A DNA stretch of 64,000 nt from Fictibacillus phosphorivorans (GTDB lineage: Bacteria > Bacillota > Bacilli > Bacillales > Fictibacillaceae). Made by a program: the position numbers and the translations under genes. Where the stretch lies: the NCBI RefSeq assembly GCF_001629705.1, contig NZ_CP015378.1:3968001-4032000 (forward strand). The letters are read 5' to 3'. The notes below the pieces were generated by a model. It had not been told where the DNA came from. It made no database searches and worked only from the letters and a program-made list of their open reading frames with translations. The number at the start of each line of letters is the position of its first letter. Position 1 is the stretch's first letter. Of this stretch, positions 11,005-22,113 are shown in pieces.

Positions 11005-11112
11005 CGATGAATCCACAAATTTGGAGCTTAAATCCAAAAGTTTTAGCGTTCAATCCATAAATTCCTGCGTTCAATCCACAAGTTTTGGCCATTTATCCAC
11101 GAGTCGACACAC
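11005..11112. repeat. 21-bp-step repeat array, AATCCA family
   Basis: Five units whose (A/T)ATCC anchor starts at 11010, 11031, 11052, 11073 and 11094, exactly 21 bp apart, with the rest of each unit degenerate (roughly AATCCAcAAgTTttgG). The last unit ends in TATCCACGAGTCGACA, identical over 16 bases to the end of the array at 54542-54640. It lies between the lipoprotein gene and tdk, in an otherwise empty 300-base gap. Confidence 0.85.
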
Positions 11113-11162
11113 CGCGACATTTTTCGACTTCACCTGCATGCTAACACCGCCACACAGACGTC

Positions 11163-11193
11163 AAAAAAAGCCCGAGAGCACGAAGCTCCCGGA
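11163..11193 (-). terminator. Terminator of tdk
   Basis: On the minus strand CCGGGAGC-TTCGT-GCTCTCGG with one G:T pair is followed by GCTTTTTTT, 20 bases after the tdk stop. Confidence 0.85.
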
Positions 11194-11211
11194 CAATATA
11201 GTATCTAACCT

Positions 11212-11838
11212 TTATTTCAACCGACCTTCTAAGCCCTCTGCGCTTGAAAGGAGGTTTCTTTTCTTTCCTGGTACTTCATGACAATGGCGACAGCGCGGTT
11301 CATATGACTCGGATGCTCCCACTAGAATCACTGGATCATCGTAAGAAGCAGGTCTGCCATCGATCAAACGCTGTGTACGGCTAGCTGGTGAGCCACAAAC
11401 CATGCAGATCGCTTGCAGCTTTGTCACATGTTCAGCAAGAGCCATCATTTTTGGAACGGGTCCGAACGGCTCGCCTTTAAAGTCTTGATCGAGCCCTGCT
11501 ACTATTACGCGCAGTCCTTGATCTGCTAACTCTTGAGCAACTGGGATGATATCTTCATCAAAGAATTGCACTTCGTCGATCGCTACGACTTCGGTTTCAG
11601 GCAATACATTTTTTAAGATCTCCACAGAACGTCCGACTGGTTCAGCCATAACAGCTGTTCCGTTATGAGACACAACCGATTCTTCGCTATAGCGGTTATC
11701 GATCAGCGGCTTAAACACCTGTACTTTTTGCTTTGCATACGTCGCTCTTCTTACGCGGCGAATAAGTTCTTCTGATTTTCCAGAGAACATGCTGCCGCAG
11801 ATCAATTCGATCCAGCCATTTTGATTCATCACATACAT
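11212..11838 (-). CDS. tdk: Thymidine kinase
   Basis: Salvages thymidine to dTMP. The product is 208 residues from ATG 11838, which follows AAAGGGGGAG. The P-loop is [11 protein letters not shown] near residue 15, the DEVQFF motif near 90, and a zinc ribbon is formed by CMVCG and CRHCH. This is the type II (TK1-like) enzyme. It lies downstream of rho and rpmE2 as in other Bacillus, with its own terminator. Confidence 0.95.
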   Translation of the reverse strand: MYVMNQNGWIELICGSMFSGKSEELIRRVRRATYAKQKVQVFKPLIDNRYSEESVVSHNGTAVMAEPVGRSVEILKNVLPETEVVAIDEVQFFDEDIIPVAQELADQGLRVIVAGLDQDFKGEPFGPVPKMMALAEHVTKLQAICMVCGSPASRTQRLIDGRPASYDDPVILVGASESYEPRCRHCHEVPGKKRNLLSSAEGLEGRLK

Positions 11839-12009
11839 GGCCTGCTCCCCCTTTCGCAACAATCTTTTCCTTAGTATGTACGAAATGTATGATGTTCTAC
11901 CATACATAAACGTTCGGTACGGGAGTGCTCGACTCCTTTTAAGGCGTATAAAAAACCCGGTCCATCAAAACAGTTACCGAGTTCTTGTTTTCTATAAAAT
12001 ACAAAAGAA

Positions 12010-12042
12010 AAAAGGGCAAGAAAGACTCCTGCCCTTTTACTT
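12010..12042 (-). terminator. Terminator of rpmE2
   Basis: The inverted repeat AAAAGGGCA / TGCCCTTTT (12010-12018, 12030-12038) with a minus-strand T-run lies just after the rpmE2 stop. Confidence 0.8.
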
Positions 12043-12050
12043 GCAACAAA

Positions 12051-12296
12051 TTACTTAAGGTTGTATTTCTTCTTAAAGCGGTCAACACGTCCACCAACAT
12101 CAGAGAACTTCTGACGTCCTGTGTAGAACGGGTGAGTGTCAGAACTAACATCCACTTTAATTACTGGATATTCGTTACCATCTTCCCACTTCATTGTCTC
12201 GCTTGAAGACAAAGTAGATCCTGAAAGGAAGCTAAATCCGCTTTGAGCGTCAACAAAGATAACCTTTTTATAATTCGGATGAATTCCTTGTTTCAT
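12051..12296 (-). CDS. rpmE2: Ribosomal protein L31, type B
   Basis: An 81-residue large-subunit ribosomal protein starting [16 protein letters not shown]. It contains no cysteine, so the zinc-binding CxxC of type A L31 is absent; this is the zinc-independent type B form. The start is ATG 12296 after AAGGAGTGG. It stands between rho and tdk, where B. subtilis carries the zinc-binding type A gene. No Zur-box-like palindrome was recognised upstream. Confidence 0.93.
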   Translation of the reverse strand: MKQGIHPNYKKVIFVDAQSGFSFLSGSTLSSSETMKWEDGNEYPVIKVDVSSDTHPFYTGRQKFSDVGGRVDRFKKKYNLK

Positions 12297-12400
12297 TCTA
12301 ATTCCACTCCTTCTGCCCTGTTTCCTATGCGGAGACAGAGTTATAAACACATAAAAATAGTATAACAGGGACAAAACCCATTTGCAACCATACTTTTTCG

Positions 12401-13687
12401 TTAGTTTGTAACGGGTTTAGCTCGCTTTGGCGCTCCCTTTTTTTCACTTTCAAAAAGCTCGAAAAACTCTTCGTTATTCTCCGTTTTACGCATGCGTTTC
12501 ATGAACTTGTCTACGAAATCAAACGAGTCATCCATCGTTTTACGAATCGACCAAAGTGCCTCAAGATGATCTTTCGCGATAAGCATCTCTTCTTTTCTCG
12601 TTCCAGAACGACGGATGTCGATCGCAGGGAAAATACGGCGCTCAGCCAGCTTGCGGTCTAAGTGAAGCTCCATGTTTCCTGTTCCCTTGAACTCCTCGTA
12701 GATCACATCATCCATACGAGATCCTGTATCCACTAGTGCTGTTGCTAAAATCGTCAAGCTTCCACCTTCTTCAATGTTACGAGCCGCACCGAAGAAACGC
12801 TTCGGACGGTGGAACGCAGCAGGATCGATACCACCAGATAGTGTACGTCCGCTAGGCGGAATAACAAGGTTGTAAGCACGAGCGAGACGAGTGATGCTAT
12901 CAAGCAGGATCACAACATCCTTTTTGTGCTCAACGAGTCTCATTGCGCGCTCTAATACAAGCTCTGCTACTTTAATATGGTTTTCTGGTACTTCATCAAA
13001 CGTTGAACTAACAACGTCTCCTTTTACAGAACGCTCGATATCTGTTACTTCCTCAGGACGCTCATCGATAAGCAAGACGATCAGTTCTGCTTGTGGGTTG
13101 TTCGTTGTCACACTGTGTGCGATTTCCTTAAGCAAGCTTGTCTTACCGGCTTTCGGAGGAGCGACGATCAGACCACGCTGACCAAAACCAACTGGCGCCA
13201 TCATATCGATGATACGCGTTGAAATGTTGTTGCTCGTTGTTTCCATAACCATTTTCTTTTCCGGATAAAGAGCCGTCAGTGCAGGGAAATGCACGCGTTC
13301 CTTTGCCGTTTCAGGGTCCTCACCATTGACCGCATTCACTTGTAAAAGTCCATAATAACGTTCGTTTTCCTTCGGAGGACGAACTTTTCCTGATACTTTG
13401 TCTCCGTTTCTTAGATCAAATCGACGGATCTGTGAAGCTGAGATGTAGATATCTTGAGAACTTGGTGAATAGTTGATCGGACGTAAGAAGCCGAATCCTT
13501 CGTTTGGAATGATCTCTAATACACCTTCCATAAAGGAATAGCCATCAAGCTCTGCTTGTGCTTTCAGAATAGAAAACATCAATTCACGCTTTGTTAATTT
13601 CCCGTAATACTGAATATTATATTGTTTGGCAAGCTCATAAAGCTCTTTTAATTTCTTTGTCTCTAATGTTGCTAAATCTATCCCCAT
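12401..13687 (-). CDS. rho: Transcription termination factor Rho
   Basis: The hexameric RNA-dependent ATPase that terminates transcripts and limits antisense transcription. The product is 428 residues. The N-terminal helical and cold-shock-like RNA-binding domain includes [20 protein letters not shown]. The ATPase core has Walker [14 protein letters not shown], Walker [11 protein letters not shown] and the Q/R-loop region. Start ATG 13687 has only a weak ribosome binding site. A 5' leader of roughly 150 bases follows a predicted promoter at 13851-13880, compatible with the autoregulated leader known for Bacillus rho. Confidence 0.97.
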   Translation of the reverse strand: MGIDLATLETKKLKELYELAKQYNIQYYGKLTKRELMFSILKAQAELDGYSFMEGVLEIIPNEGFGFLRPINYSPSSQDIYISASQIRRFDLRNGDKVSGKVRPPKENERYYGLLQVNAVNGEDPETAKERVHFPALTALYPEKKMVMETTSNNISTRIIDMMAPVGFGQRGLIVAPPKAGKTSLLKEIAHSVTTNNPQAELIVLLIDERPEEVTDIERSVKGDVVSSTFDEVPENHIKVAELVLERAMRLVEHKKDVVILLDSITRLARAYNLVIPPSGRTLSGGIDPAAFHRPKRFFGAARNIEEGGSLTILATALVDTGSRMDDVIYEEFKGTGNMELHLDRKLAERRIFPAIDIRRSGTRKEEMLIAKDHLEALWSIRKTMDDSFDFVDKFMKRMRKTENNEEFFELFESEKKGAPKRAKPVTN

Positions 13688-13850
13688 AGTGACACCACGC
13701 TTTTCTATTAATAACTATCTTTTGTTTATGATTTAAATGGGATTTTTTATGTTGGTTTGGTTTTGGTTTTTTTAATGGAAGGAGTTCCTTTGAAAGTTAA
13801 GGGTATTAGTGGGTATGAAGAAAATATTAACCTAATGAATCATACTTCTT

Positions 13851-13880
13851 ATTTTAACCACATATTGAGTCTTTAATCAA
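13851..13880 (-). promoter_or_regulatory. Predicted vegetative promoter of rho
   Basis: On the minus strand TTGATT (13875-13880) and TAAAAT (13851-13856) are 18 bp apart. Apart from this the 325-base gap upstream of rho holds only the glpX terminator at its far end; a 34-codon ORF at about 13769-13873 on the plus strand has no support. Confidence 0.5.
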
Positions 13881-13980
13881 GCAACAGAAACTCAGAAGTA
13901 AATGACTTCTAACGAGAATTTACAATACATGCTGAGCTTTTGCAACTGAAAATAAGATTAATTCATGTAATTGTAACGGA

Positions 13981-14005
13981 AAGACCGGACTACTTGTCCG
14001 GCCTT
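13981..14005 (-). terminator. Terminator of glpX
   Basis: The inverted repeat AAGACCGGAC / GTCCGGCCTT with one mismatch lies just after the glpX stop; the T-run on the minus strand is short. Confidence 0.65.
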
Positions 14006-14013
14006 CCACTTAT

Positions 14014-14982
14014 TTATGGTTTGATTACAAGATCTGGTTTCTTCTTCAAGCTGTGTCTTCCATCGATAAATCGTACGGTTCCTGACTTCGCACGCATAAC
14101 AACAGATTGTGTTGTACCTGTTGATCCATCAAAACGTACTCCTTTTAAAAGCTCGCCGTCTGTAACGCCTGTTGCAGCAAAGATCGCGTCGTCCCCTTTT
14201 ACAAGGTCGTCCATATACAATACACGGTTCACGTCGTCGATACCCATGCGTTTGCAACGTTCTAATTCCTCGTCGTTTTGAGGAAGAAGCTTTCCTTGAA
14301 GTTCTCCACCCAGACATTTTAACGCAACGGCTGCGATTACGCCTTCAGGAGCTCCACCAGAACCGAATAAGATATCTACACCCGTATCATCGAACGCCGT
14401 ATTGATCGCTGCTGCTACATCGCCATCAGAAATCAACTTGATACGTGCACCCGCTTCACGAATATCTTGAATAATCTGTTCGTGACGAGGTCGATCTAGG
14501 ATTACCGCTACCAAGTCTTCGATATTTTTATTTTTCGCTTCTGCTACTGCTCGTAGGTTATCAATAACAGGTGCGTTGATGTCGATCTTCCCTACACTCT
14601 CACGACCAACTGCGATTTTGTCCATGTACATGTCTGGTGCGTGAAGCAGGTTTCCGTGGTCTGCGATCGCTAGAACAGCCAATGCGTTCCACGTTCCGGA
14701 TGCAACGATGTTCGTTCCTTCTAGTGGATCGACTGCAACATCTACGCGAGGACCGTAGCCTGTCCCTAGTTTTTCTCCGATATAAAGCATAGGAGCTTCA
14801 TCCATCTCGCCTTCACCGATCACAACTGTTCCTTTCATCGGAACCGTATCAAAAACGTTACGCATCGCAGTTGTTGCTGCATCATCCGCTTCGTCTTTCT
14901 TACCTCTTCCCATCCAACGTGCTGATGCAAGAGCTGCCGCTTCTGTTACACGAACAAGCTCCATCGATAAACTTCTCTCCAT
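14014..14982 (-). CDS. glpX: Fructose-1,6-bisphosphatase, class II
   Basis: A gluconeogenic phosphatase of 322 residues that hydrolyses fructose-1,6-bisphosphate to fructose-6-phosphate. Metal and substrate motifs [24 protein letters not shown] and SDGDVAAAI are present. The start is ATG 14982 after GGGGAGGGA. The position between murAB and rho matches ywjI/glpX of B. subtilis. Together with fbaA and transaldolase nearby it forms a small carbon-metabolism neighbourhood. Confidence 0.94.
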   Translation of the reverse strand: MERSLSMELVRVTEAAALASARWMGRGKKDEADDAATTAMRNVFDTVPMKGTVVIGEGEMDEAPMLYIGEKLGTGYGPRVDVAVDPLEGTNIVASGTWNALAVLAIADHGNLLHAPDMYMDKIAVGRESVGKIDINAPVIDNLRAVAEAKNKNIEDLVAVILDRPRHEQIIQDIREAGARIKLISDGDVAAAINTAFDDTGVDILFGSGGAPEGVIAAVALKCLGGELQGKLLPQNDEELERCKRMGIDDVNRVLYMDDLVKGDDAIFAATGVTDGELLKGVRFDGSTGTTQSVVMRAKSGTVRFIDGRHSLKKKPDLVIKP

Positions 14983-15031
14983 GTTTGTTCCCTCCCCATA
15001 CTTTAACCGCTTACATAATTATCCTGAAGAA

Positions 15032-15054
15032 AAATCACCAGGTGATGGTGATTT
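15032..15054 (-). terminator. Hairpin after murAB
   Basis: AAATCACC-AGGTGAT-GGTGATTT, a perfect 8-bp stem, lies 12 bases after the murAB stop and is followed on the minus strand by TCTTC rather than a full T-run. Confidence 0.6.
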
Positions 15055-15065
15055 CTCGTTTTAAC

Positions 15066-16358
15066 TTATGAATTCTTAAGCTCTTCCATCTCTTCCGCAC
15101 CTAAGCTCTCACGCCACACTTTAGCACCAAGTCCTTTTAACTTATCAACTAAAGATTCATAACCGCGATCGATGTGCTCAAGTCCAGAGATCTCTGTAAC
15201 TCCTTCAGCCATCAGACCCGCTACAACAAGCGCTGCTCCAGCACGAAGGTCAGAAGCTTTCACTTTTGCGCCTTCAAGCTTCGCTGGCCCATTTATTATA
15301 GCAGAACGTCCTTCTACTTTCACATTCGCTCCCATACGACGAAGTTCGTCGATATGTTTGAAACGTGCACTGTAGATGGTATCTGTTACAATGCTCGTTC
15401 CCTCTGAACTTGTTAAAAGTGAAGTGAACGGCTGCTGAAGATCCGTCGGAAACCCTGGATAGACGAGCGTTTTGATGTCAACGCTCTTCAGTGGATCTTT
15501 TCCACGATACACGAGCACTTGATCATCTTTTGTTTCGATATATACACCCATCTCTCTCAGTTTCGCGATGAGAGATTCTAAGTGTAGAGGAATCACATTA
15601 TCTAGCAATACTTGCTGACCCATAGATGCAGCTAGAATCATGTACGTTCCTGCTTCAATACGGTCAGGAATGATCGAGTGACGGCAGCCATGCATCTCAT
15701 CGACACCATCGATACGAATAACATCCGTTCCTGCTCCTTTAATCTTGGCACCCATGCTTGTTAAAAGAGTAGCCACATCAATGATCTCAGGTTCTTTTGC
15801 CGCGTTTTCAATGATCGTCTGGCCTTTGGCTCTTACTGCTGCGAGCATGATATTGATGGTCGCCCCAACACTAACAACGTCCAAGTAGATTTTTGCACCA
15901 ACAAGCTCGTCCGCGCGAAGATAGATCGCGCCTTGCTCGTTTGTTACTTTAGCTCCAAGTGCTTCAAAGCCTTTGATGTGCTGGTCGATCGGACGTGGTC
16001 CTAGATTACAGCCTCCTGGCAATCCAATGACCGCTTTTTTGAATCGACCAAGCATTGCCCCCATCAAATAGTAAGAAGCACGCAGCTTTTTCACTTTTCC
16101 GCTCGGCAGTGGCATCGCAATCATTTTTTCAGGGTTAACCGTTAGAGTCTGATTCTCATCCAGGTAAGCTTCCCCTCCGATTTCCTCTAACAGATCACGT
16201 AGTATACGAACGTCTGATATGTTAGGCAAACCTTCAATGGTAACGGTAGATTCTGCTAATATCGTTGCGGGGATCAACGCCACCGCACTATTTTTTGCTC
16301 CGCTTATATGGACCGTTCCTTCTAGAGGATAGCCCCCTTCAATCATCAGTTTTTCCAT
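15066..16358 (-). CDS. murAB: UDP-N-acetylglucosamine 1-carboxyvinyltransferase (MurA2/MurZ type)
   Basis: The first committed step of peptidoglycan synthesis: enolpyruvyl transfer from PEP to UDP-GlcNAc. The product is 430 residues. The substrate-binding Lys22-Asn23 pair ([12 protein letters not shown]) and the catalytic Cys117 in [11 protein letters not shown] are intact. The start is ATG 16358 after GAAAGGAG. By position beside transaldolase and glpX it is the MurZ/MurAB paralogue of low-GC Gram-positives; a second MurA is expected elsewhere. Confidence 0.94.
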   Translation of the reverse strand: MEKLMIEGGYPLEGTVHISGAKNSAVALIPATILAESTVTIEGLPNISDVRILRDLLEEIGGEAYLDENQTLTVNPEKMIAMPLPSGKVKKLRASYYLMGAMLGRFKKAVIGLPGGCNLGPRPIDQHIKGFEALGAKVTNEQGAIYLRADELVGAKIYLDVVSVGATINIMLAAVRAKGQTIIENAAKEPEIIDVATLLTSMGAKIKGAGTDVIRIDGVDEMHGCRHSIIPDRIEAGTYMILAASMGQQVLLDNVIPLHLESLIAKLREMGVYIETKDDQVLVYRGKDPLKSVDIKTLVYPGFPTDLQQPFTSLLTSSEGTSIVTDTIYSARFKHIDELRRMGANVKVEGRSAIINGPAKLEGAKVKASDLRAGAALVVAGLMAEGVTEISGLEHIDRGYESLVDKLKGLGAKVWRESLGAEEMEELKNS

Positions 16359-16485
16359 GGTAAACTCCTTTCAGTAAGAGTCACAAAAGTTGTGATTGTG
16401 TTACTCATTTAGATAGTACTATTATTTACCAATATTTTCTTTTCATGTATAAAAGTTTGTGCGTTTAAGGTACCTCGTTTGAGAG

Positions 16486-16618
16486 TAGTCGATTTCCGCT
16501 CTAGGTTGCACGCTTTCCATGGGGCGAACGGTGAGCCTCCTGCCGCTTTGCGCCTTTAGGAGTCTCCACCAGTCCACTCGTCCCATAGGAGTCGGCAACC
16601 TTCCGCTCCAATCAACTT
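16486..16618. repeat. 130-bp stem-loop element, copy A
   Basis: Begins GTCGATTTCCGCTCTAGG and ends TTCCGCTCCAATCAAC, the reverse orientation of copies D-F. Its proximal helix is ATGGG/CCCAT and its distal helix CTCCT/AGGAG. It lies upstream of murAB and about 80 bases from copy B in opposite orientation, filling most of the 490-base gap. Confidence 0.85.
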
Positions 16619-16699
16619 GCAATGAAGATGAAAAATTTAAATCTTAGAGGACGTACTTTTCTAAAAGAAAGTTACTATTAAATCTTGTCATCTATGATT

Positions 16700-16827
16700 G
16701 TTGAGTGGAGTGTAAGATGCGAGACTCCTGTGGGACAGGCGGGCAAGTGAGACACTTAAGAGTGAAACGTCCGAATGTGGCTCACGGCCTGCCCCACGGA
16801 AAGCGAGCATCTGAAATGGAAATCAAC
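16700..16827. repeat. 130-bp stem-loop element, copy B
   Basis: Starts GTTGAGTGGAGTGTAAGATG and ends GGAAATCAAC. The proximal helix is GTGGG/CCCAC. The distal part (GTGAGACACTT ... AATGTGGCTCAC) is less regular and close to copy C. It lies 25 bases after the transaldolase stop. Confidence 0.85.
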
Positions 16828-16851
16828 CACTTCCAAAAGTGTTATTTGCAA

Positions 16852-17502
16852 TTACTTCCTGTTAGCAGCGTCCCAGTCAGCTAGGAACTTTTCGATTCCT
16901 TGGTCTGTTAGTGGATGCTTCACTAGTCCTTTGATTACGTTTGGCGGAATTGTTGCGATGTGCGCGCCTCGTAATGCCGCTTCTGTTACGTGAACAGGGT
17001 GGCGGATCGATGCTGCGATGATCTCTGTTGGGATCTCATGAATCGCAAAAATTTGTGCCACTTGTGAGATAAGCTCCAAACCATCTTGTCCGATATCATC
17101 TAAACGCCCTAAGAATGGGGACACATATGTTGCACCCGCACGAGCTGCAAGCAATGCTTGGTTTGCATTAAAAATAAGCGTTACGTTTGTTTTAATATTT
17201 TCATCAGAGAACGTTTTTACTGCTTTTAATCCGTCCAATGTCATTGGAACTTTCACCGTGATGTTTGGTGCGATCTTCGCTAGTTCACGACCTTCTGAAA
17301 CCATTTCTTCATAAGAAGTTCCGATCACCTCAGCACTAACAGAACCCGGTACGAGGCTCGTGATTTCCTTCAGTCTTTCGTGGAAATCAACACCTTTTTC
17401 TTTAGCGACTAAAGAAGGGTTCGTTGTTACTCCAGATAAAATGCCCAGGTCATAGGCTTCTTTAATATCATCAATGTTTGCAGTATCAATAAAGAATTTC
17501 AA
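16852..17502 (-). CDS. tal: Transaldolase, small FSA/TalC type
   Basis: A 216-residue TIM-barrel transaldolase moving a dihydroxyacetone unit in the pentose phosphate pathway. The Schiff-base Lys84 lies in ITVKVPMT; other motifs are [13 protein letters not shown] and [14 protein letters not shown]. The start is TTG 17502 ([11 protein letters not shown]) after AGGAGTG; an upstream GTG overlaps that site. Family members include fructose-6-phosphate aldolases, but the location (ywjH in B. subtilis) favours transaldolase. Confidence 0.9.
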   Translation of the reverse strand: MKFFIDTANIDDIKEAYDLGILSGVTTNPSLVAKEKGVDFHERLKEITSLVPGSVSAEVIGTSYEEMVSEGRELAKIAPNITVKVPMTLDGLKAVKTFSDENIKTNVTLIFNANQALLAARAGATYVSPFLGRLDDIGQDGLELISQVAQIFAIHEIPTEIIAASIRHPVHVTEAALRGAHIATIPPNVIKGLVKHPLTDQGIEKFLADWDAANRK

Positions 17503-17654
17503 AAATATCACTCCTGTTTTTTTAGTAGGTCTATCTTTTATATTCTTTTATAACGTGTTCGTCTTCATACACGAAGGATTACGCTTACAAAACTTCGTAG
17601 GTAAAATTGCATATCTATACGTGAATCGTGTTTTTTGCACTCTTATAGTGTAAA

Positions 17655-17685
17655 TGAAACCGCCTATGATGTATAGGCGGTTTCA
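17655..17685 (-). terminator. Terminator of fbaA
   Basis: A perfect 13-bp inverted repeat (TGAAACCGCCTAT and complement) with a 5-base loop lies 15 bases after the fbaA stop; the minus-strand T-run is weak (TTTCATTTA). Confidence 0.8.
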
Positions 17686-17699
17686 TGAGAAAGGTTATA

Positions 17700-18563
17700 T
17701 TAAGCTTTGTTAGAAGAACCAAACTCACGCATTTTTCCAGCTACAGTAGCTTGGATCGCATCACGAGCTGCAGTTAAATAGCTACGTGGATCGTATTTGT
17801 CTGGGTTAGATCCGATGTATTCTTTAACAGCTTTGTGAGAAGCAATTTGGTTTTCTGTGTTTACGTTGATTTTAGCAGTTCCTAAAGAAATTGCTTTTTG
17901 GATATCTTTTGTTGGGATACCAGTACCACCATGAAGTACAAGAGGTACACCAGTTAGTTCCATAACTTCTTTCATGCGGTCGAATCCTAAGTTCGGCTCA
18001 CCTTTGTATGGTCCGTGAACAGATCCTAGTGCAGGCGCGAAGCAGTCAACACCAGTCTCACGAACAAGTTGATCACACTCAGATGGGATCGCGTAAGCTG
18101 CATCTGCATCTTCAACAACTAGATCGTCTTCTTGTCCACCAATACGGCCAAGTTCTGCTTCAACAGAAACACCGTGGAAGTGAGCAAGCTCAACTACTTT
18201 TTTAGTAAGAGCGATATTCTCTTCTAATGGGTGGTGAGATCCGTCGATCATTACAGATGTGAAACCTGCATGAATCGCTTCAGCACACTTTTGGTAGCTT
18301 GAACCGTGGTCAAGGTGGATAGCTACAGGTACAGTTACTTTGTACTCTTCGATAAGAGCTTTAACCATAGCAACGACAAGCTTGAATCCGCCCATGTAAC
18401 GAGCAGCACCTTCAGAAACACCAAGAATTACTGGAGATTTCTCTTCTTGTGCAGCTTTAAGGATCGCTTGAGTGAACTCAAGGTTGTTCAAGTTGAATTG
18501 ACCAACTGCATAATTTTCCGCTTTTGCTTTTTCAAGCATTTCTTTCATTGAAACTAAAGGCAT
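17700..18563 (-). CDS. fbaA: Fructose-bisphosphate aldolase, class II
   Basis: A zinc-dependent aldolase of glycolysis and gluconeogenesis, 287 residues. Zinc and catalytic motifs are [14 protein letters not shown], the acidic stretch [14 protein letters not shown], and [10 protein letters not shown]. The start is ATG 18563 after AAGGAGG; upstream in-frame codons have no ribosome binding site. It is flanked by transaldolase and spo0F as in B. subtilis and has its own terminator. Confidence 0.96.
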   Translation of the reverse strand: MPLVSMKEMLEKAKAENYAVGQFNLNNLEFTQAILKAAQEEKSPVILGVSEGAARYMGGFKLVVAMVKALIEEYKVTVPVAIHLDHGSSYQKCAEAIHAGFTSVMIDGSHHPLEENIALTKKVVELAHFHGVSVEAELGRIGGQEDDLVVEDADAAYAIPSECDQLVRETGVDCFAPALGSVHGPYKGEPNLGFDRMKEVMELTGVPLVLHGGTGIPTKDIQKAISLGTAKINVNTENQIASHKAVKEYIGSNPDKYDPRSYLTAARDAIQATVAGKMREFGSSNKA

Positions 18564-18813
18564 AGTAATGTCCTCCTTAGATATTGGCACGAGCAGACCA
18601 ACTACAATTTTTGTATAGTATATTTGCTGAAATGTGCATACACAGCAAAAAGAAGCCACTTTAGTTTACCTTTCATGGCGTCTTGCTAAACATTTCATTA
18701 TGCTCATATTTCATTCTAGTATAGCATACCAATATCGCCTGAAAACCGCAACACATCAACGTTTTACGGGTGTAACCGCTATCATTGGCGACACACCAGC
18801 ATTTCTTAAACTT

Positions 18814-19191
18814 TTATGATTGTGGCGTGTTTAATGGAAGTTCTTTCCTAACGGCTGCGCGAATCTCATCAATATCAAAAGGTTTTGCAAAATGAGTGAT
18901 AGCTCCCAGCTTCATAGCCTCGTGAATCATGTCCAGCTCACCATAAGCGGTCATGATGATCACTTGAATCGTCTCATCAAGTTTTTTTACACGACGAAGA
19001 ATCTCCAAGCCATCCATTCCAGGAATTTTCATATCTAAAATGACAAGATCAGGGCGGTCTTTCTCCACAATCGAAAGAGCTTGTACACCGTTCGCTGCCT
19101 GATACGTCTTATAACCCTCTTTTTGAAAGATTTCGTTCAAAAGAATCCTGATGCCATACTGATCGTCTACAATTAAAATTTTCCCGCTCAT
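18814..19191 (-). CDS. spo0F: Sporulation phosphorelay response regulator
   Basis: A single-domain response regulator of 125 residues that carries phosphate from sporulation kinases to Spo0B. The acidic pocket is ILIVDD with the phospho-acceptor Asp53 in [11 protein letters not shown]; Thr (IMTAYG) and Lys (FAKPFD) complete the switch. There is no output domain. A sigma-H-type promoter is predicted about 50 bases upstream. The kinase at 43235 is one possible phosphodonor. Position between fbaA and ywjG confirms the call. Confidence 0.96.
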   Translation of the reverse strand: MSGKILIVDDQYGIRILLNEIFQKEGYKTYQAANGVQALSIVEKDRPDLVILDMKIPGMDGLEILRRVKKLDETIQVIIMTAYGELDMIHEAMKLGAITHFAKPFDIDEIRAAVRKELPLNTPQS

Positions 19192-19243
19192 TATTGCTCA
19201 CCTCATCTAGAGTTTCTTTACAAAACCATTTTGTCCCTATACC

Positions 19244-19271
19244 ATTCGAGACACAGGATACGAATTCCTGC
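19244..19271 (-). promoter_or_regulatory. Candidate sigma-H promoter of spo0F
   Basis: On the minus strand GCAGGAATT (19263-19271) and CTCGAAT (19244-19250) are 12 bp apart, matching the sigma-H pattern RnAGGAwWW-N11/12-RnnGAAT except for one base. B. subtilis spo0F is known to use sigma-H. Confidence 0.6.
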
Positions 19272-19360
19272 TGTTCCCGATGATTTGTATTGTTAAATTA
19301 AGTATACTAAATTAATAAACAAAAACACGATGATTTGAAAAAAAGTAAGGAGTTCTTTTA

Positions 19361-19900
19361 ATGTTAAAAATATTTTCAACGCAAGTAGCAGGATTGCTAA
19401 AATCCATTTCAGATAAAGAAGAGCAGTCGATCGAAGAAAGTTCACGCCTGCTTGCACAAAGCGTACTTTCTGAAGGAACTGTATATTTCAAAGGCTTTTA
19501 TGAGATGGAAGCCGTTGTTAGTGAGGCACTATCCGGAGAGAATAAATTCCGCGCTGGGGCTAATTTTACAGAGGTAGAGTTGTCTGATCTGCTTCCAGTC
19601 GATAGTGTTGTTGTAGCAACGCGCTATTTAGATGACGAAAAAGCTGTGGAACTTTGTTCAGAAGTTAGAAAAACTACGGAATGCAACGTCATTTTGATCG
19701 GCGGGCGACGAAAAGATGCTGAGATGAACGTGAATCCAGATGATTTTGCCGATATCGTGATCGATACGAAGGCTGTTCGCGGATTAGTGCCGCTTGATGA
19801 TGGTACGCGACTCGGTTTGCCTTCTGGACTGACCGCTTTATTCGCATATTACGCCTTATTTTTAACGACGGAAGAGATTTTAGAAGAATACGATGAATAG
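19361..19900 (+). CDS. ywjG: DUF2529 family protein (YwjG)
   Basis: A 179-residue protein of unknown function, the YwjG family located between spo0F and pyrG in Bacillus. The middle segment resembles a sugar-isomerase-like Rossmann fold (VVATRYLDDEKAVELC; CNVILIGGRRKDAE), but no catalytic residues can be assigned. No signal peptide is seen. It is divergent from spo0F and ends in a good terminator at 19905. Confidence 0.85.
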   Translation: MLKIFSTQVAGLLKSISDKEEQSIEESSRLLAQSVLSEGTVYFKGFYEMEAVVSEALSGENKFRAGANFTEVELSDLLPVDSVVVATRYLDDEKAVELCSEVRKTTECNVILIGGRRKDAEMNVNPDDFADIVIDTKAVRGLVPLDDGTRLGLPSGLTALFAYYALFLTTEEILEEYDE

Positions 19901-19904
19901 GATG

Positions 19905-19931
19905 AAGCCTGGCTGTGTGCCAGGCTTTTTT
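19905..19931 (+). terminator. Terminator of ywjG
   Basis: AAGCCTGG-CTGTGTG-CCAGGCTT followed by TTTT, directly after the stop. Confidence 0.9.
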
Positions 19932-19980
19932 AATTAAGAAAAATGAGCATTCTTATGTACTTCAAGTTTCCAGAAAAATT

Positions 19981-20085
19981 CAATCACATAAAAAATATGA
20001 ATAATCACATAAAATTTAGAATCCATCAAATAAAAATCGGAACTCATCACATAAAAATAAACAAAGATCACATAAATCGCAAAAA
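19981..20085. repeat. 21-bp-step repeat array, ATCACATAAA family
   Basis: Five units with anchors ATCA(C/A)AT at 19983, 20004, 20025, 20046 and 20067, each exactly 21 bp apart, with the remainder of the unit degenerate. The last unit runs into ATCGC and then directly into the pyrG terminator. It lies between convergent ywjG and pyrG. The same motif recurs, inverted, at 61957-62062. Confidence 0.85.
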
Positions 20086-20121
20086 ACCGGCAGCTCCCAC
20101 TCAAATAGTGAAGCTACCGGT
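20086..20121 (-). terminator. Terminator of pyrG
   Basis: ACCGGCAGCT / AGCTACCGGT with an inner CACT/AGTG hairpin and a minus-strand T-run lies 17 bases after the pyrG stop. Confidence 0.85.
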
Positions 20122-20137
20122 CTTAACGATCTATAAA

Positions 20138-21832
<1,695 letters not shown>

Positions 21833-21850
21833 TCAGCCGTAAAAAAATAA

Positions 21851-21895
21851 AAAGCAAAAGACACTTCCCCTATGGTTAGGGGGCACTTTTGCTTT
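21851..21895 (-). promoter_or_regulatory. pyrG leader attenuator hairpin
   Basis: In the pyrG transcript the stem AAAGCAAAAG / CTTTTGCTTT with inner CCCCTA / TAGGGG is followed by TTATTTTTTT. It lies about 50 bases downstream of the predicted start and about 110 bases before the gene. The upstream strand carries a C-rich run (GCCCCCTA) that extra G residues added at the 5' end could pair with, preventing termination. Confidence 0.75.
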
Positions 21896-21939
21896 GATAT
21901 CATATAAAATTAGTCTTTTTAATAAAAGATACAGGAATA

Positions 21940-21979
21940 GCCCAAAAAGAATATTACCCGAGTATAGAGCTCATGTCAA
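21940..21979 (-). promoter_or_regulatory. pyrG promoter with GGGC start
   Basis: TTGACA (21974-21979), a 17-bp spacer and TAATAT (21951-21956) are followed seven bases later by GGGC with predicted +1 at 21943. B. subtilis pyrG is known to be regulated by CTP-sensitive reiterative G addition at a GGGC start; the same arrangement is visible here. Confidence 0.8.
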
Positions 21980-22037
21980 GATGATCTGTGAGAAACCATT
22001 CTCTCATGTGACAAGCTTGTGAAATGGCAGCTCAGCA

Positions 22038-22056
22038 TCGACAATCCACAAGTTTT
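22038..22056. repeat. Solitary unit of the AATCCA repeat family
   Basis: TCGACAATCCACAAGTTTT contains 15 bases (CAATCCACAAGTTTT) identical to a unit of the array at 11005-11112, here single and preceded by TCGAC. It lies between the rpoE terminator and the pyrG promoter. Confidence 0.6.
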
Positions 22057-22069
22057 CCCCTAAAAAACA

Positions 22070-22096
22070 AAAACCAGCGCCAAGGGCACTGGTTTT
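22070..22096 (-). terminator. Terminator of rpoE
   Basis: AAAACCAGCGCC / GGCACTGGTTTT with a minus-strand T-run lies about 18 bases after the rpoE stop. Confidence 0.85.
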
Positions 22097-22113
22097 CAAG
22101 ACTAACCATGAAC

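Noticed and set aside
13769..13873. A 34-codon ORF in the rho-glpX gap
   Set aside because: No ribosome binding site, no recognised similarity, and it overlaps the predicted rho promoter on the other strand.
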